Shown here: in pieces, positions 23,499 to 33,644 of the stretch | Position numbering within the stretch: position 1 is the first letter of the stretch | Layout of the letters: each line of letters starts with the position of its first letter | Assembly: GCA_030685235.1 (NCBI GenBank) | Contig: MU839157.1 | Coordinates: forward strand, 62,001 to 126,000 | Length of the DNA stretch: 64,000 bases | From: Copromyces sp. CBS 386.78 | Lineage: Eukaryota; Ascomycota; Sordariomycetes; Sordariales; Sordariaceae | Direction of reading: 5' to 3' | Program-made: the position numbers and the translations under genes | Notes under the pieces: model-generated | What the model saw: the letters and a program-made list of their open reading frames with translations, nothing else | What the model was told of the DNA's origin: nothing | Databases searched by the model: none

Positions 23499-24695
23499 AC
23501 CACCATGCCAGCCGCCATCCCTTTCTCTCCGGTCTCGCTAACCTAAACTCCCAGCCCGGCATGAGCTCCTCCGTTCGGGCTCGGGCTCCAAGGCCCGTCC
23601 GTTGTCAACCTCGCTCATTGTCCAGCACCAACAACGACAAATAGCAAACAGCTACAAACAACCATAAATATCGCGTGCCTCAATAGACATTGTGCCTCGT
23701 TAAATGGCGGCGTCAAACACACCCTCAGCCACACACACCTCTTGGAGACCCCAGCCCAGCGCATACGAAGTGGTTTTCTGCTCTATCCGGTTCCTTCCTA
23801 TCCGTGGTCACGGAAGCTCAAGCCTATCTTGCTAACCCCTTGCGCTCATCTCGTGCCTTTCCGTTCCTGGTCGTATCTCATGTCTCTCCATTGCTGTCTC
23901 CATCCCGTGCCTCTCCCTTCCTGGTCTAGACTTAGTTGGTCCCGTCGCATTGGAATCAGGCCCTAGCGGAGGCTTTGCCGCGGAATACGAGTGCGCGAAA
24001 GAGGCTCTGGAGTTGATGGTACTTCCTCTTCGCTGAATTGCCGACATTGCTGTTTATATCGAAGGCAGCAACGGCTCTTAACATTGAGTATCGATCGGGT
24101 GGAAACACCTGGTCTTATTTCCATCAAAGAGGAGAAAAGGATTGAGGCTCCTGGGACATGACAAGCAAACAAACATGGCATATCCGACGACGTCCCGTTG
24201 AAATCCATGTTCATTGTTTCGTCATTGCCGGGAAAGGCCGAAAATCTTTTGTGAAATCCTGCGTTTATTCTACCTCCCTTCGGAAATCTTGGGGAAAATA
24301 AGAAGCGATCAAGCCAGTTCGAACCTATTCTGCAAACCCCCTCCATCAACCTCATGCCGTCGTCCCACCGCCCCCAGCTCTGACACTTGCGGCGTCTCTT
24401 TTTTTTACCTGCCTCTATACAGGTTCCGTCGAGTTCGTTCCCATACGGCCGTGGGTTATCTTCCAACTCTGTTTTGAAATACGTCGTCAATGCCCCCTTT
24501 TCCTGGTGAGTTTCCCCTCATTGCCCTGGACTACTACTGCCAGCAGTAGAATCAGAAGAAGCAGTCGCGGCCGCCGTCGCGGCTGCCGTCCATTGCCTCT
24601 TCCTTTGTCTCCGGAATAACAAGAACGACAGGACGGCAATGATGATCCACTCACTACTCCCGCTCCCATCCACCCACACAACCCCCTACCTATCT
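23499..24695. other. spacer between transposon nest and monooxygenase gene
   Basis: Normal-composition DNA that returns abruptly after the hAT element. The longest frame (minus, 23963-24490, 175 codons) has no family resemblance and looks like chance. The right end must include the 3' untranslated region of the minus-strand monooxygenase gene. No RNA gene seen. Confidence 0.55.
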
Positions 24696-26725
24696 CTACA
24701 ACAACCCATCCAAACTGGCCCTAACCTGCAACGCCACCACCCTCGAATAATACCTCGCCAGCGCCAGATTGCCCCCATGAAACCAAAACGCCTCATGTCC
24801 GCTCCTGTTCCAGATCCCTCTCATCTCTCCTTCCTCATCCCATCCCCACACATCACGAACCTTATCGCCCACCTCTTCGTTCCCAAACACCTCCCTGGCC
24901 GTCGTCCGCATATTATCATACCCCGTCGCAAATACAATCTCGTCCGCCTCCAACACTTGCCCATCCTCCATCTTGAGTCCGTTCTCAACCACCTCCGCGA
25001 TGCCCACCCCGGACTTGACGGCAATCTTCCCCTCGATAATTAGTTTGGACGTGCCAACATCAATGTAATACCCACCCTGCCGCTGGATGTACTTGGCGAA
25101 CAGCCCGGCGCCATCAACACCCTTATCCAGCTTGAAACCGGCTTTATCCAACCCCGCGAGTAACTCGGCGTCGTGCTCGATCGTCAGCTTGGTCAAGTCC
25201 TTCTGCAACGTTTTGAAGACTTCGCTTGGATAGGACCAAACGAACAAATCGGCGTCTTCCACCGCCGGCCCGCCCTCACTGTAGATCGGACCGATGAGGT
25301 ACTTGAGCGCGGCAGACGAGGACAAAACAAAGGTCGAGGAGCGCTGGATCATGGTCACATGGTACCCGCGCTCGTAGAAATCCTGGCAGATGTCGTGGGC
25401 GGAGTTGCACGCTCCCACGACGATGGCTTTCTTGGATCCGTGCACGGAAAGCGGGGTGGCGGTGGTGAATTGCGACGAGTGGCAGAGCCGGTCACCCTTG
25501 AAGACACGGCCGGTGATACCCGGGATGGAAGTGGGCATGTTGGGCTTGCCGGAGCCGCCGGTGCATTGGATGATGTGTTTCGGGTAGACGGTGAGTTCCA
25601 TGTGTTCGAGTTCTTCTTCTACTCCAGATCCGCCCCCCGCTGGTGGGTGGGTGGTTTTCACGAATGACCGGCGGATGACCACCTTCCAGGACTTGCGGGC
25701 GCTGTCGTACTCTGACGACAAAATGGTGGAGCGCAGCCAGATGTTGAGGTCGAGCGCTTTGGCGTACGACTCGAACCAGTCGGCTAGCTTATCCTTGGGC
25801 GTGAAGATGGGCCAGGTGTCGGGGAAGGGAAGGTAGGGCAGGTGGTCGTACCAGACTGGGTCGTGCAGAACTAGTTGGTGGTACCGGTTGCGCCAGTTGT
25901 CGCCGATGCGAGGGTTGCGGTCGATGATGAGCGAGGAGACGGAGAGCATCTTGAGACGAGCGGCGGCGGTGAGACCACCTTGGCCGCAGCCTGTTGATTG
26001 AAGTGGTCAGTCATCATTGTTGCCAAGAAACAAAAGAAAAAGGGGGGCGTACCAAGAATCAACACATCAGGCTCGTGGTTCGTAAAGTTGATCTCCTCCT
26101 GCCTCTTCTGCGCCCAGTTCATCCGTCCCGGCTGCCCTCCATGCTCGACGCCCTTCGGCCTGTTGGGACCCCTCGGTTCTGGCTGATGGCGATACTCTTC
26201 AAGAGTGGTAAAAAAGGTCCAGATCTTCCACTCCTCCGTCTTTTCCTCCTGCACCAACCTCACCACGCCGCGCCCTTTGCCATTTTGCGAGGTAAAAGTG
26301 ATATAAAACTGGATGCCCTTGAGTCCGTCCACAGGAGCAAACCCGGCGACTTGCGGCTTGCGGAAAGCTTGGGACTCGTCGATCTGAATTTGCAGGGGCA
26401 CTTCCTTGACTTGGGCTTCGGCTTGCAAGAAGGCGCGGACCTTGTCTTTGCCTTTGAGAGTGCGCAGATTCCAGGTCAGAGCTAGGTGGTCTCGCCAGAA
26501 GCCTGCCTGGGAGTCGAGGAACAGATCGGGGACCTTGTCGAAGTGGTTGTTCACCGTGTCGACGACGTTGGCGGCGATCTTGGCTACCTCTTGGGGCGTG
26601 GGTTCGGTCTTGAAGTGCGCTGGCCAGGGGGCGGGTGGGTGGTTGACGGAGCCGGGCTCGATGCGCTGGCTGGAGGCGGTATCGACGAAGTTGATGGCGC
26701 CCACGATGGTGTTCGAGTCCCCCAT
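24696..26725 (-). CDS. FAD-dependent flavin-containing monooxygenase with SnoaL-like N-terminal domain
   Basis: Class B-type flavoprotein monooxygenase, oxidising a soft nucleophile or carbonyl with NADPH and O2; substrate unknown. Exons 26053-26725 and 24696-25990 are joined across a 62-bp intron (25991-26052) that splits a Gly codon and restores the FAD motif LILG-CGQGGL near residues 222-230. The product is 655 residues. Residues about 45-200 resemble a SnoaL/NTF2-like domain. The C-terminal part carries the FMO fingerprint F-x-G-x-x-x-H-S (FKGDRLCHSS), an NADPH-site segment AIVVGACNSAHD, and the late FATGYDN motif. The end LQVRASLDGLL is typical of fungal relatives. The second Rossmann loop is G-A-C-N-S-A, not a strict G-x-G-x-x-G/A. 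No signal peptide, so it is probably cytosolic. A flavin dehydrogenase or Baeyer-Villiger enzyme is a possible alternative reading. Confidence 0.85.
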
Positions 26726-27795
26726 GCTGATTTACCTTGAATCGTGTGAGTGATGGAAAATGACAGTGTCCAGGCCTTAGTCGCCGTCAAGGAGCTTCCT
26801 CTCCTCGTGTCCTGGTCCGGCCGCTTACTTATACGGAGGATCGTCGCCCCCATCTTGTTGTTCCCCCAGACCCTCCCCCCGCTCGCGTCGATGGTCCTAC
26901 CTCGGAAGAGAGCTGTTCGCGAATCGGGAGTCGAAGCGGCGGATGGAGGTGCAGGAAGAGTGCTGCAGCCGGCACAGCTTGGTGTACATACGTACATACT
27001 TGGGAGCTAGCACAAAGCATTCGACCCCTCATTTTACAGTGGGCGGCGGTCTTGGCCCCCGAGTGGCCCCCCCAGCGGTAAGGTACCCCTCACTTCCCTC
27101 AAAAATGACTTGGACATGGAAAGTTGACCATGTGAATTCTTTGATCCGCACGCAGTTTGCTCGGCTTTATCCGTTTGTATATTCGTTAGCCCATTCGAAT
27201 TTGGTTAAGTGATTGACTTGTACATACGGTACCTAGGCTGCGGGGCGCTTACTCTGCGAAAGCGGCATGTCATGATCGACAGTGGGGGTCCTCTGCTAAG
27301 GTCGCCTGGGCATGCAGCCGGTCGCTGTCCTTCGTCAAGTTATAGTTTCTCAACGCATCTCGTGACCAATGTGTTGGAAGGTCTAGAGCTTGTAAAGTTC
27401 TATCCATGGGCGTCAATCCGCATCCATTGAGCGAACACCGAACTTCATGACGTCCGTACCTTACTTTGTAGGTCACGGGAGTCGAGGCTTGATGCCCAAG
27501 CTTGTTCAATGTCTTGGCGCAGTGGAATAAGATGACTTCTTAGCACGTTCACCGCCAAGTTGATAGCGCGTCTGTTAGTGGGATAGCTGTCATCAAACCG
27601 GCTTCGAAATCGGGCGTACTCGGGTGTCATGTGTTGGATTAATCTGAATAGCCTGGATGTGATATGTATTCTCCTCGTCCGACTTGTTTCCCTCTCTTCA
27701 ATTCTTCTTCCGGCGAGCATCCACTATGCCAATCTTGCCATTGCTTCGCCTTGTTGTTTCATCAACCTTTCCGTCTTCTTCATTTCCCTCCTCCC
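26726..27795. other. intergenic region between the two monooxygenase genes
   Basis: It holds the promoter side of the 24.7-26.7 kb gene on the left and the 3' flank of the 27.8-29.9 kb gene on the right. Reading frames are short and antisense or overlapping. No conserved site is evident. Confidence 0.55.
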
Positions 27796-29859
27796 CTAAA
27801 GATCCGAGCCATCCTCCTCTTCGTCTTCCAGCTCGTCATCCGCGTCATCCAAGTAATCGTTGACGAAGTCATAGTCGCTGTCTTGCCCCATGCTTGCTAT
27901 ACTTTGCACATCGTGCATATCGTCATCATCATTCGCTTCCTCCCTTTCCACATGTTCCCCATCATCGTCATTCTCAACTTCCCTTACCTCCACTTTCACA
28001 TGTCCACCTCCTTCCCTCTCCTCATTCTTATCCTCCTCCCCTGCTCTGAGCGTCTCCAACGACTCCCATTCCGATCTCGGCAACGTGCCCTCCCCCATAG
28101 TCGGCGCCGTGCTTGCTGTCTCGTTCTTGACCTCCTCTGTCCTCATCTCCGGAAGCGTCCGAGTTACTCGACCTCCCTCCACCCCCTCCTCACTGAGCCT
28201 TGCCATCGCCCTCGCCCGCCGTTCCATCTCCGTGACGAACATCCTCTCCGTCCGGACGTTCTGCAACTTTACGTCAAATTCATTAGTAAACGCCGCCTGC
28301 TTCCGGAACCATGCCATCATCACCTCCGGCTTCTCATGCAGCTTGACCCACTTTCCGTCATGCTGGACCGGACTGAACGAATACACCCGCCCGTACTCGC
28401 GCGCAATCTCGACCGCCTTTTGCGACCGCTCCTTCCGCACATTCTCATACGCCCACAAGGCCGCCTTCGCCTGATCGGCAGTGCAGATCTTCCTCAGCAA
28501 ATGGGTCAGGACAGCCGCGTCCTCGAGCGCCTGCGCCGCGCCGTTGCCGGCAAAGGGAAGCGCAGCGTGAGCGGCGTCGCCGGCCATGGCGACGCAGCGG
28601 CGGGCGTAGTAAGGAGCGTGGTCGTGGTCGGCAACGGCCCAGGAAGCCGAGATGTCGTTGGCGATCATGCAGACAATCTTTTGCGCCTCGATGGTATACT
28701 TCTTGTAAAGGTAGGGGTTGAGCAATGGTGCGCCCTGTACCGCGGGCGGGTTGGGAGGTGGAGCCTGATAGGCAGGGGGGTCTTGGGATGAATCCGCGGG
28801 AGAAGGTGCTCGAGATCGATTCGCGCGAGTGGACAAGTCGGTACGATTAGTGCTGCTGAAAAGATCACCGACAGCGGTGTTGTTCAGAGCTGCCAGCCAC
28901 ATCCACGGCACAATACCGCCCTCAGTATCAGGAGGCGGGGTTGGAGGGACAATTGGAGAGGAGGAAGGGGTGGAAGAAGGGCCCGAGTAGGGACCGATCA
29001 CAGCTTCAGATCGAGCAGCGCCGCAAACGGCTACTCCAGCACTGAGCATTTTGCCCTTTTTCATGGGAATCATGTTGATGTGGCCGTGAGGACCGAGAAG
29101 AATGGGTACAGTCCCGGCCAGCTTCGGGTCAATCCCCCATCTCTCGATCGCGTGCTCAGTCAAGATGAGGGTGCGATAGACCTGCCATCTATCTTTGTTC
29201 TTCGGCTTTGTGGCTGGGTGATTTTCGCCCAGGAGATACGATCGCACACTCGAGTGGATGCCGTCACAGCCGATGAGGACGTCGGCGTGGGCGCGGCTGC
29301 CGTCCGCAAATTCGATGTGGATGGGGTGATCATACTCGGCGGAATCCTCGGCGTAGGGTGCGACCGAATCTGTGGTGGATCGTTCACTTCCGTGGTGGGT
29401 TTCCCAGATCTTCACCACCTGCTTGCCGAGACTGATGTTCTCCTTGGGAACCAGGTCAAGAAACCCCTTGAGGAGGTCGGCGCGACTGACGGATTTGCGT
29501 CCGTTGGCACGACCGAGCTCGCCAACCTTGAGGCCCTTGTGCCTCCCAGCTGCCAGGATGACTTCGGTTGCCATCTCCTGATCTTCCTCGCCAATGTCCA
29601 CGGCCTTCTGCTGATAGGCTTTGAGGAGCTCCGGATTGATGAGCTTCATGGCGCCAATGGCGTTCTTGTGGAGGGACAGACCAGCCCCCACATCGCTGTA
29701 CATGTTCACTTTCTCGTAGATATGATAGTCTATGTGCTTGTATCCTAGCAGGCCGACTGCGAGGGCAACGCCACAGAGACCGCCGCCGATAATGGCCACT
29801 TTGATGGGCTGTCGTTGGCCCGAAGAGCATACCGACGGTTCAGATGCGAGAGCGTCCAT
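27796..29859 (-). CDS. FAD-dependent aromatic hydroxylase, salicylate-hydroxylase type
   Basis: Group A flavoprotein monooxygenase (salicylate/6-hydroxynicotinate class) that would hydroxylate an aromatic acid using NAD(P)H; substrate not deducible. A single uninterrupted frame of 687 residues. Three class fingerprints are present: the FAD dinucleotide motif VAIIGGGLCGVALA (residues 21-34), the DG motif VLIGCDGIHSSVR (194-206), and the GD motif MAGDAAHAALPFAGNG (425-440). Two parts are unusual for the family, whose members are mostly 400-450 residues: a Pro/Ser-rich insertion at about residues 290-380, and a long acidic tail after about residue 560 ending in Asp/Glu runs. The catalytic fold otherwise looks intact. 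No signal peptide or membrane helix. The upstream Met is followed at once by a short Ser-rich leader and the Rossmann strand, which supports the start. Confidence 0.86.
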   Translation of the reverse strand: MDALASEPSVCSSGQRQPIKVAIIGGGLCGVALAVGLLGYKHIDYHIYEKVNMYSDVGAGLSLHKNAIGAMKLINPELLKAYQQKAVDIGEEDQEMATEVILAAGRHKGLKVGELGRANGRKSVSRADLLKGFLDLVPKENISLGKQVVKIWETHHGSERSTTDSVAPYAEDSAEYDHPIHIEFADGSRAHADVLIGCDGIHSSVRSYLLGENHPATKPKNKDRWQVYRTLILTEHAIERWGIDPKLAGTVPILLGPHGHINMIPMKKGKMLSAGVAVCGAARSEAVIGPYSGPSSTPSSSPIVPPTPPPDTEGGIVPWMWLAALNNTAVGDLFSSTNRTDLSTRANRSRAPSPADSSQDPPAYQAPPPNPPAVQGAPLLNPYLYKKYTIEAQKIVCMIANDISASWAVADHDHAPYYARRCVAMAGDAAHAALPFAGNGAAQALEDAAVLTHLLRKICTADQAKAALWAYENVRKERSQKAVEIAREYGRVYSFSPVQHDGKWVKLHEKPEVMMAWFRKQAAFTNEFDVKLQNVRTERMFVTEMERRARAMARLSEEGVEGGRVTRTLPEMRTEEVKNETASTAPTMGEGTLPRSEWESLETLRAGEEDKNEEREGGGHVKVEVREVENDDDGEHVEREEANDDDDMHDVQSIASMGQDSDYDFVNDYLDDADDELEDEEEDGSDL

Positions 29860-31921
29860 GTTGAATGATGTTGCTGGATTTTTGGTGGTTGAAGTAGATG
29901 ATTGGAAAGAAGGTTGCCGATTCGGGATGGGATAGAGTAGGCAAAATCATTGATGGAGTGATGAATGCAATGCCAGCTTATGGACCAAGACAGGGAAAGG
30001 TGTATGAGCTTCGAAAGTCAATATGAACAGGCTTGAACAATTGATTGAGTATCTGGTTCATCTGAATGTCAAAGTTTAAAAAGCTAGGGTACTGTAAGAT
30101 GACAGGTAATTAGTGTAAGTCATCCCGGTGGGATGGAAAGGGTTGGTGATCAGCCTGCTAGGGGCTATTGGTCATGAGCCTGTTTGAGTCTGCGATGTGT
30201 GATGGGTTATGTTTGACTTGTGAGAGTTTTTTCAGAAGAGGAAGACTGGCGCTTATTTATACTTCACTTCCCCCTCGTTGAGAAGGGACTTTGACCGTCA
30301 GCCGTCAGGACCTTCGCTCAACTTCATCATCGTGCTTCTGCTGGGTCATTGGGGATGTCCGTCCCGAGCTTTCTTGGCTTTCTTCGCAGCTTGATGCTCA
30401 AATTGACTCGGGCGGAGTGCAGATAGCCGGTTGCTTGTAAATCCAAGTCGTGCGGAGAAGCAGATGACTTCAACTGGGACGAATCTGTTGACATCAAGCG
30501 AAGCCGCATCGCAGAACGCATCGTCCATGTCTGAAGTTGGAAACCCCGAATCCAAAAGAGTGGACAGCCTGCACCCCGCGCTGTCAGTGTTCAACTAAAA
30601 GTTGGAAGGCCTGTCACTTACCACGTCCAATGCCAACCGCAAAGCACAACATCGTGTGAGGAGAGGCGCAGTTCCTTCAAAACCCGGTGAGAAGGGTTTG
30701 CTGCTGTGGAAGCGCATTGCTTCAACACTCTCGTGACCGACCGTGATGGGAGGTCTGAGACTGCAGTTGTGTTTTGAGAGGCAAGAGCATTCGATTCGAT
30801 TCGATCGGTGCTAGGTGAGGTGGCTAAGCCAACGTCTCGGGGTGGCAGGACCTCATTTTGCCGCAGGAAAGAGTCACTGCATCTTGTAGCCTCGTGACCG
30901 AGTTCTTGTAGGATGCAAGCACTCCTTCCTTCGCATATGCATGAATTGTATCGCAGACAGGCAAGAGAACGGAAGATGCAAACCATAATCAACTCCCTCG
31001 GCAGGACAAAACCTTCTCGGAAGGGGAATGCTTGCTCAAAAGGGCAGTGGTGATGGATTCATGAGCAGTTTGTCGTTTCTGTCGACTTCGAGGGGAAACT
31101 GCAGCCCAGCGCGATGTCATCAAGACGTCCGTCCTGCACACGTGCTCTCTGCTTCAACCTGACCGCCTGGCAGCCCAAATGCATGTCTCCTAGTTCCAGA
31201 AACTTGGCTCAGGCGCTTGAACGTCGACGTTTGATTCGGGCCGAGACACTTGTCAACGTGCCTCCTAGGTATTCCTGCAAGGGAACCAAGGGTCTCGAAG
31301 TTTTTGTGAGGGGGCTGTGTGTGCGGTTCCCATGTCCGCCCTTGAGAAACCAAATCCTCTCCCTGACTTTGGCGGCTTTCTTCGCCGAGGTTTGTTGTTG
31401 TGTCTCGGAGCCAGCCAGCCAGCCAGCCAGCCAGCCAGGGAATGGGCGACAAGGCTTGCTTCATTCTTGATCACGAATACTCTCGCGACCACCAAACCTA
31501 TCCTTGCGCGATCCTGATAGGTATTGCTATGTAGAACATTTGTCATTGCCTCGAACGTTGTCGTTCGGGACTTGAGACAATGCCCCTATTATGACCAAAA
31601 AAATTAACCGTTTATTTTTGCATGTTTGCTGTGTTGATCTCGTCGCTCAAGGGATTGGTATTGTGCTAACAATTCGCAATGTCAATAAAGGCTCGATATC
31701 GCAGCCCAAATATCTAGGAAATTTGTTAGTAGATACTCGACGCCGCAATACCTTGGCGATTCATCAGGACCAAAACACCATCGTGTGATTTGTGCTGTGT
31801 CGCGTCTGAAAAGGAATCATGCCGCTGTGTATAATGCGTGGAAAACCCCTATGTTCTCGTTCCATGGCTCCATCACCAACCTGATATAAACCATTGGAGT
31901 GTCAATAGACCTACCGCCATC
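29860..31921. other. divergent intergenic region (FAD hydroxylase and GH18 gene)
   Basis: Two kilobases between divergently transcribed genes, so both promoters lie here. It includes an (AGCC)7 tetranucleotide tract at 31409-31436. Short frames overlap on both strands (for example minus 30618-30992) without motifs. No named regulatory site is claimed. Confidence 0.55.
31409..31436. repeat. (AGCC)7 microsatellite
   Basis: Seven tandem AGCC units about 0.5 kb upstream of the GH18 gene. A simple repeat likely to vary in length between strains. Confidence 0.92.
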
Positions 31922-33142
31922 ATGTGGTCCACCCTCTTCCGTGCGGCCGCTGCCCTGGCGGTCCTCCTGACGCCCACCATCGTCACAGTCACCAACCCTC
32001 TTCAACTTCACACCCACACAAACGAGCATGCCATATCCCGTCGGGGCACAGTTGCCAACGCCCAAGAACACACGACCGACGTCGCCATTACACGCTCCGA
32101 AATCCCCCGCCTCATCATCTACTACCAAACCACACACGACAAGTCGGGCAAGCCAATCTCGATGCTCCCGCTCATCACCGAAAAGAACATCGCTCTCACC
32201 CACCTCATCGTCTGCTCCCTACACATCAACAAAGACGGCGACATCACACTCAACGACCACGGACCCACCCACCCACGTTACGGCACCCTCTGGCAAGAGG
32301 CCCAAGTCCTCCGCGGCGCCGACATCAAAATCATGGGCATGATCGGCGGCGCCGCCGTCGGCTCCTTCTCCAAAGAGACGCTCGACTCAGCCGACGAGAC
32401 CGTCTTCAACCGGTACTACGGCCAGCTCTGGGAGACCATCAAGCGCTACGGTCTGCAGGGTCTCGACATCGACGTTGAGCAGCCCATGAGCCAGGAGGGC
32501 GTCGAGCGGCTCATCCTTCGCTTGCGAAAAGACTTTGGGCAAGACTTCATCATCACCCTCGCCCCCGTCGCCAGCGCGCTGACCACCCAGGGAGCAAAGA
32601 ACGGCTGGAATCTCAGCGGGTTCGATTACCGCAAGCTCATGCTGGCGCAGAGCGGCAAGGGGCTTGCCTTCTACAACTGCCAGTTTTATTCGGGGTTTGG
32701 GGATGCAGGAAATCCCAACCTGTTCCACCAGATCATCTCCGACAATCAGGACAGGGCGCTGACGCCTACCAAGGTGGTGATCGGGCAGCTGACAAGCCCG
32801 AGGAACGGTGGAGGGTTTGTGACTGCCGGCACTCTGGCCAACTCTATCACGAGCCTTAGAGACGCGTACGGACAGATTGGCGGGATCGCGGGGTGGGAGT
32901 ACTTTAATGGCCAGCCGGGAGGGGAGGAGGAGCCGTGGAAGTGGGCGCAGGTAATGACGGCGATTTTGAGGCCGGACCAGGTGCCCAAGCTCAAGGTCAC
33001 GATGGAGATGGCGATCAAGTTGACCAATGTGTGGAAGGAAAGTGCTGCCGCCGGGATGAGAGAGGCGATGGGTGGTGAGGTCAGGGTCAAGGTGCCAGCG
33101 TTGGAGCCGACGGTGGATTATATGGCCATGGTGAATGCTTAG
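31922..33142 (+). CDS. secreted glycoside hydrolase family 18 protein (chitinase / endo-N-acetylglucosaminidase-like)
   Basis: Probably cleaves beta-1,4-linked N-acetylglucosamine in chitin or N-glycans outside the cell. 406 residues, no introns. I place the start at 31922 rather than the upstream in-frame Met at 31838, because it opens with a classic signal peptide (MWSTLFRAAAALAVLLTPTI) in CCATCATG context. A dibasic SRR near residue 40 could be a propeptide cut. The catalytic strand reads LQGLDIDVEQ (residues 178-187) and keeps the proton-donor Glu186, with two Asp before it. The first Asp of D-G-x-D-x-D-x-E is Gln179 here, which resembles endo-beta-N-acetylglucosaminidase-type members more than class III or V chitinases. 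Other barrel strands are recognisable (KIMGMIGG, FIITLAPVA, AFYNCQFYSGF, GIAGWEYFN). No carbohydrate-binding module or GPI tail is seen. Confidence 0.85.
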   Translation: MWSTLFRAAAALAVLLTPTIVTVTNPLQLHTHTNEHAISRRGTVANAQEHTTDVAITRSEIPRLIIYYQTTHDKSGKPISMLPLITEKNIALTHLIVCSLHINKDGDITLNDHGPTHPRYGTLWQEAQVLRGADIKIMGMIGGAAVGSFSKETLDSADETVFNRYYGQLWETIKRYGLQGLDIDVEQPMSQEGVERLILRLRKDFGQDFIITLAPVASALTTQGAKNGWNLSGFDYRKLMLAQSGKGLAFYNCQFYSGFGDAGNPNLFHQIISDNQDRALTPTKVVIGQLTSPRNGGGFVTAGTLANSITSLRDAYGQIGGIAGWEYFNGQPGGEEEPWKWAQVMTAILRPDQVPKLKVTMEMAIKLTNVWKESAAAGMREAMGGEVRVKVPALEPTVDYMAMVNA

Positions 33143-33644
33143 AGGTAGCGAACGGGGGCGTTCGGTCGGCGTTTGAATATGATTTTGCTTCTGTTTCTTT
33201 CGTGTTAACATAAGGTACTTTTGGAATACCTTCTGCATGGGCATTACTTGGTATAAAGAAAGCGAAATGGAGACCAATGGTGTTAAGGAAATGGCGACAG
33301 GACCCTTGTGGTTGCTATGGTAGGACCCTTGGACCCCGATGATGCCGATGACGTATGTGCCTTTGTTGTGTTGCAGATCCCCCAAATACTTCCTTTCGCC
33401 GCAGTAACACAACCACCCTCAGGTACCAGTACTTCAGTTCCCCGATCTTCTTTTTCCTCTGCTAACCACCCTGTTTCCCCATCGTTAAAGTACCACCAAC
33501 TCCACCTTAAAAGCATCAAGTATCACATACGACGTTCAAGTAGCGCTTCAGCATCATACCTCACCGGCCTGATATCATCCCCATCGCACCCGACCTGATC
33601 CAGTACCGTCAGCATAGCATCGGAACTTCTTTTCCATCCTCACC
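33143..33644. other. short intergenic region
   Basis: Terminator side of the GH18 gene and promoter of the next plus-strand gene, about 500 bp. No recognisable motif. Confidence 0.6.

Noticed and set aside
23963..24490. 175-codon minus-strand frame beside the hAT element
   Set aside because: No motif, unusual composition, overlaps other frames; most likely chance.
32387..33412. 341-codon minus-strand frame
   Set aside because: Antisense shadow of the GH18 gene, low-complexity His/Arg/Leu composition, no motif.
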